Below are positions 7,301-8,337 of a stretch of 8,337 nt of DNA, piece by piece. This DNA is from CALRGE01 sp964365765. Lineage in GTDB: Bacteria; Patescibacteriota; Gracilibacteria; UBA1369; 2-02-FULL-48-14. The first letter of the stretch is position 1; each line of letters opens with the position of its first letter. The notes beneath the pieces are model-generated. The model did no database searches. It saw nothing but the letters and a program-made list of their open reading frames with translations, and had not been told where the DNA came from. The stretch lies in assembly GCA_964365765.1 (NCBI GenBank), contig CAYIRB010000048.1, forward strand, positions 1 to 8,337, in the 5' to 3' direction. The translations under genes and the position numbers were made by a program.

Positions 7301-8337
7301 TGAATTTGGAGGATTCGATGCGGCGGAACAGTTAAGAATCAGAGACAAACACGAACGCGGGGAGATGCTTTCACAAGCACAGAAAGATATTGAAGCCGCC
7401 TTCGCAAAGACCGATGGATTGGAATGGAGCTTCAGCGCTGACAAATTCGATGCCTTCGTAGGAAGACGAAGACAAAGTTACATGGAAGTGATTGTCGATG
7501 GAATTGCCGGCAAGGACTTGAATTACTCAAAGAAATTCATTGATGCCGTTGTGGCTCAAGCCGAAGCGGAGGCGGAACTTTACTTGCCTTACGCGACAAG
7601 AGAAGGACACAATTCGCCTATCGCCTTGCTTGAAGTGGAGGAAAGGATGATTGAAGAAATATTACCATCTGCCGTATGGCGGGACAGCGGTAAAAAAGTA
7701 CTGAATTTTACAGAGGGTAGATATGAATTTGAAGATTGGTCATACACCTTGGACGACCCTGAAATATTTGTGGGGTACATGGACCTTTACTTTAAAAAGA
7801 TAGGTTACGGCGTGGGTCCTAAAAGCGCGGAAGCCAACGTTGACCAAGCGGAGGATTACACCAGATACTTCCTTAAGATGACCAGCGATGTTTTGCCAAA
7901 GGATCCGAATGTGTCAATTACGAATCTAGACGGTTACGTAAGACAAATAAGCAGACCGGAATGGCAACGAGCAAAAAACAAGTTGGACCAAATCAAGACT
8001 TTTGATGAATATTTGGCCAATCCCGAACCGCAACCCGAGCTTAAAGAAAATGATCTTAGAAGATCGATCTTCGACGTCGCGCAAGCCGAAGGCACGGAAA
8101 TCATGAAATACAAGGCGGACAGAGTCCAAAATGTTAAGGATTCATTCGAGAAAGTTGAAGACCTTAGTGGAAGCTGGTTGCCGGATAACTTCAGCGCATT
8201 CGTTGGAATGCGAGTGCAATGGTATGTGGAAGAGATGAATAAAGTAATCATCGGCAGATCCGAGGCGGATGCCAGAAAGGTATTGGACGGCTACGCGCAA
8301 AAAGCCCAGCTCGAGGGTCAGATGTATGAACAATTCG
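4341..8337 (+). CDS. Giant repeat-containing membrane-associated protein, 3' end beyond window
   Basis: An uninterrupted frame of 1332 codons plus one base, with no stop before the window ends. I do not recognise the family. Visible layout: residues 1-60 are very basic/acidic and helix-prone (MAQSRQERIESKREKRLDKR) with no signal peptide; 80-245 are mostly charged helix, possibly coiled coil; 250-267 (LASIATAVGLAGVIVWIS) and about 281-295 (FLKPVGVFGLGALTV) are hydrophobic and could be a membrane hairpin. Residues 300-460 are a mixed helical domain; 462-497 is a Gly-rich linker; from 508 to the end runs a tandem array of about 240-residue units. Recurring motifs are YEFEG-x-x-Y, DPE, DYTRYF and FDAFV-x-x-R. 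Only two Cys (in FCGK and NMCED) occur. The ATG at 4341 follows a strong promoter by 21 nt with no Shine-Dalgarno. An internal or surface-exposed structural role is possible, but nothing in the sequence shows enzymatic function. The coding call is firm; the function is unknown. Confidence 0.93.
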   Translation, partial: MAQSRQERIESKREKRLDKREQKEKDLRRKSDEILRQYLKIKDDDADAAKKRQRLSDKYFNIAPFKHGDFESDLEEYKNRMNSMPDSSDDSDVGMDAHIEADTEETPEFDMADLLAEREALKTEVESNLKNKVDLSRVAQEFYDRHLVPDDLTGGENQMEAVKIAFSSNPELMKKIAALVSMSKEDQETYKGLVDDTKSFLRSTRDKIAAVYDRYKEMRRTTENLSSDVTGKYLKGKMENVISNFREKPLASIATAVGLAGVIVWISNGEQKSIRETIWKFLKPVGVFGLGALTVNELTSMFRDDGRSLADMIFSNPDTYAYDSTMLSFKDELEKMTDNNRYAFQAMMHIANVDGESVLTLFNEAHRSATGKKEINVKALQSLSGLSQTQASKVNGEGLYIGLEALMLRINKLYGKNKSANKDAQLTEGKRIYREKFCGKNMKLASIIFAIEGDAIKSGKTGRKGRHGGIEAGTATEGADGVGIAGGIEAGEGTGDPLLDKLYAQEGDIEKLKGSVSDTINEEFSRLDKYNDTYWKAFKSAFNMGDKFTSFIQIRKQAYLNQMRILTKDKKNADAEGLIGDLRDMLAKLTSEMDSYVDTLETRGTGSDVVLADMEREMVSNMCEDEVWKTGAVKVFNTLHRYEFEGKTYVLNDPEIVVDFINIYLKKTNFVRVGTDTISEADAAEYTRYFLDQIDHTLPNDSNLSAGTWDGSIKQVGVDEWLASQNILTDIPDFKTWATSEGKPYAPELKENDRTRAVRESRIEEGGEFNDEKQKELEGIFERTDDLEWSALPSEFDAFVHYREEMYGKEIGEKIAAKSNPTEARGDVDAVLDRARKEVLQYRHFELRQGSSSDVVLDLAEKQMIENIIGKTEWEADAKKVLNYAKAFNEFEGSTYVFDQPEMKVQFMDIYFRKIDFGVNSPDKAGDPADYTRYFIDQARRLLVSDKNIDLGSDKFQISPNEWNKQSQVLEGIMTYAEWKANPVIVPEFGGFDAAEQLRIRDKHERGEMLSQAQKDIEAAFAKTDGLEWSFSADKFDAFVGRRRQSYMEVIVDGIAGKDLNYSKKFIDAVVAQAEAEAELYLPYATREGHNSPIALLEVEERMIEEILPSAVWRDSGKKVLNFTEGRYEFEDWSYTLDDPEIFVGYMDLYFKKIGYGVGPKSAEANVDQAEDYTRYFLKMTSDVLPKDPNVSITNLDGYVRQISRPEWQRAKNKLDQIKTFDEYLANPEPQPELKENDLRRSIFDVAQAEGTEIMKYKADRVQNVKDSFEKVEDLSGSWLPDNFSAFVGMRVQWYVEEMNKVIIGRSEADARKVLDGYAQKAQLEGQMYEQF
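5088..5225 (+). other. Two hydrophobic segments of the giant protein, possible membrane hairpin
   Basis: Encodes residues 250-295. The first segment, LASIATAVGLAGVIVWIS (250-267), is long and apolar enough to span a membrane. A charged 13-residue stretch (NGEQKSIRETIWK) separates it from a shorter, Gly-rich apolar segment, FLKPVGVFGLGALTV (281-295). The preceding region is strongly charged and basic near KGKMENVISNFREK. By the positive-inside rule the N-terminal 249 residues would be cytoplasmic. If both segments cross, the repeats are cytoplasmic too; if only the first crosses, they are outside. The second segment is marginal, so topology is open. Confidence 0.55.
5724..5831 (+). other. Gly-rich linker with duplicated GGIEAG motif
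   Basis: Encodes residues 462-497 of the giant protein, where 13 of 36 residues are Gly and most others are Ala, Glu or Thr. The hexapeptide GGIEAG occurs twice (468-473 and 486-491), 18 residues apart, suggesting a small local duplication. The stretch separates the N-terminal/membrane part from the repeat array and is most simply a flexible hinge. Confidence 0.7.
5862..6161 (+). repeat. Leading half unit (R0) of the repeat array
   Basis: Residues 508-607. It matches only the second half of the later units: LKGSVSDTINEEFSRLDKYN lines up with the helix preceding the later tryptophan, KFTSFIQIRKQAYL lines up with FDAFVHYREEMY of R1, and a following helix (LIGDLRDMLAKLTSEMDSYV) lines up with the VDAVLDRARKEVLQY helix of R1. 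The YEFEG and DYTRYF half is absent. Similarity is weak but positional order is kept. Confidence 0.6.
6162..6899 (+). repeat. Repeat unit R1 of the giant protein
   Basis: Residues 608-853 (246 residues). Landmarks in order: DVVLADMEREMV (608-619), VWKTGAVKVFN, YEFEG (642-646) with a following DPE, EYTRYF (685-690), a W-containing link, PELKEND, then EFDAFVHYREEMY and a closing helix. The same order recurs in R2 and R3. The unit appears to hold two modules: a first with YEFEG/DPE/DYTRYF and a second with FDAFV-x-x-R. Confidence 0.85.
6900..7616 (+). repeat. Repeat unit R2 of the giant protein
   Basis: Residues 854-1092 (239 residues). It starts DVVLDLAEKQMIENI, like R1, then EWEADAKKVLN, NEFEG (889-893) with QPE, IYFRK, DYTRYF (930-935), NEWNKQ, TYAEWKANP and KFDAFVGRRRQSY. 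In place of the PELKEND motif it has VPEFGGFD. Similarity to R1 and R3 is near half in the best blocks and lower between them, so the duplication is old. Confidence 0.85.
7617..8337 (+). repeat. Repeat unit R3 of the giant protein, cut near its end
   Basis: Residues 1093 to the window edge (240 residues seen). Landmarks: IALLEVEERMIEEI, VWRDSGKKVLNF, YEFED (1128-1132) with DDPE, LYFKKIGYGV, DYTRYF (1172-1177), PEWQRAK, TFDEYLANPE, PELKEND and NFSAFVGMRVQWY. The unit is nearly complete by length, so further units or a C-terminal domain probably lie beyond the window. Confidence 0.85.

Noticed and set aside
4341..8337. Giant gene as an assembly artefact of collapsed or duplicated sequence
   Set aside because: The units differ strongly at both protein and DNA level, so they are old duplications, and the frame is intact throughout.
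1..8337. CRISPR array, tRNA, rRNA or insertion sequence
   Set aside because: No short regularly spaced direct repeats, cloverleaf-like segment, rRNA core or transposase motif was seen on either strand.

Overview
The window reads as a compact bacterial chromosome segment, most likely from a Candidate Phyla Radiation (Patescibacteria) lineage, perhaps Peregrinibacteria-like. That placement is an inference from short intergenic gaps, moderate GC, absence of Shine-Dalgarno sequences, an S-layer-type pyruvyl transferase and a very long repeat protein. It was not established by a marker search. All five complete genes end in TAA or TAG. No in-frame TGA occurs in any coding region, including 1332 open codons of the large gene, so nothing suggests the UGA=Gly code of Gracilibacteria/Absconditabacteria.

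Left part, minus strand (about 15-4242), in transcription order: trigger factor (tig), a winged-helix protein with a degenerate nucleotidyltransferase-like domain, ribosomal protein L19 (rplS), ribonuclease HII (rnhB) and a CsaB-type polysaccharide pyruvyl transferase. The neighbours rplS and rnhB are a common bacterial pair. tig, rplS and rnhB each have a recognisable sigma70-type promoter with a 17-bp spacer, and the rnhB promoter predicts a leaderless mRNA. rnhB and csaB overlap and are probably one transcript. The only sizeable gene-free gap on this strand is 2723-2961, which holds short palindromes and a weak candidate promoter.

Right part, plus strand (4341 to the window end): one open frame of at least 1332 codons with no stop, running off the window. 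It encodes a charged N-terminal region without signal peptide, a hydrophobic segment pair near residues 250-295, a Gly-rich linker near 462-497, and then a tandem array of diverged repeats of about 240 residues (a leading half unit, two full units and a third cut near its end). I do not recognise the family. It is the main candidate in the window for an undescribed system.

The gap between tig and the large gene is a short divergent promoter. A palindromic TTGCAA appears to serve as the -35 box in both directions, with a -10 box 17 bp away on each side. This could couple expression of a chaperone gene and the giant repeat protein, which is an inference from sequence only.
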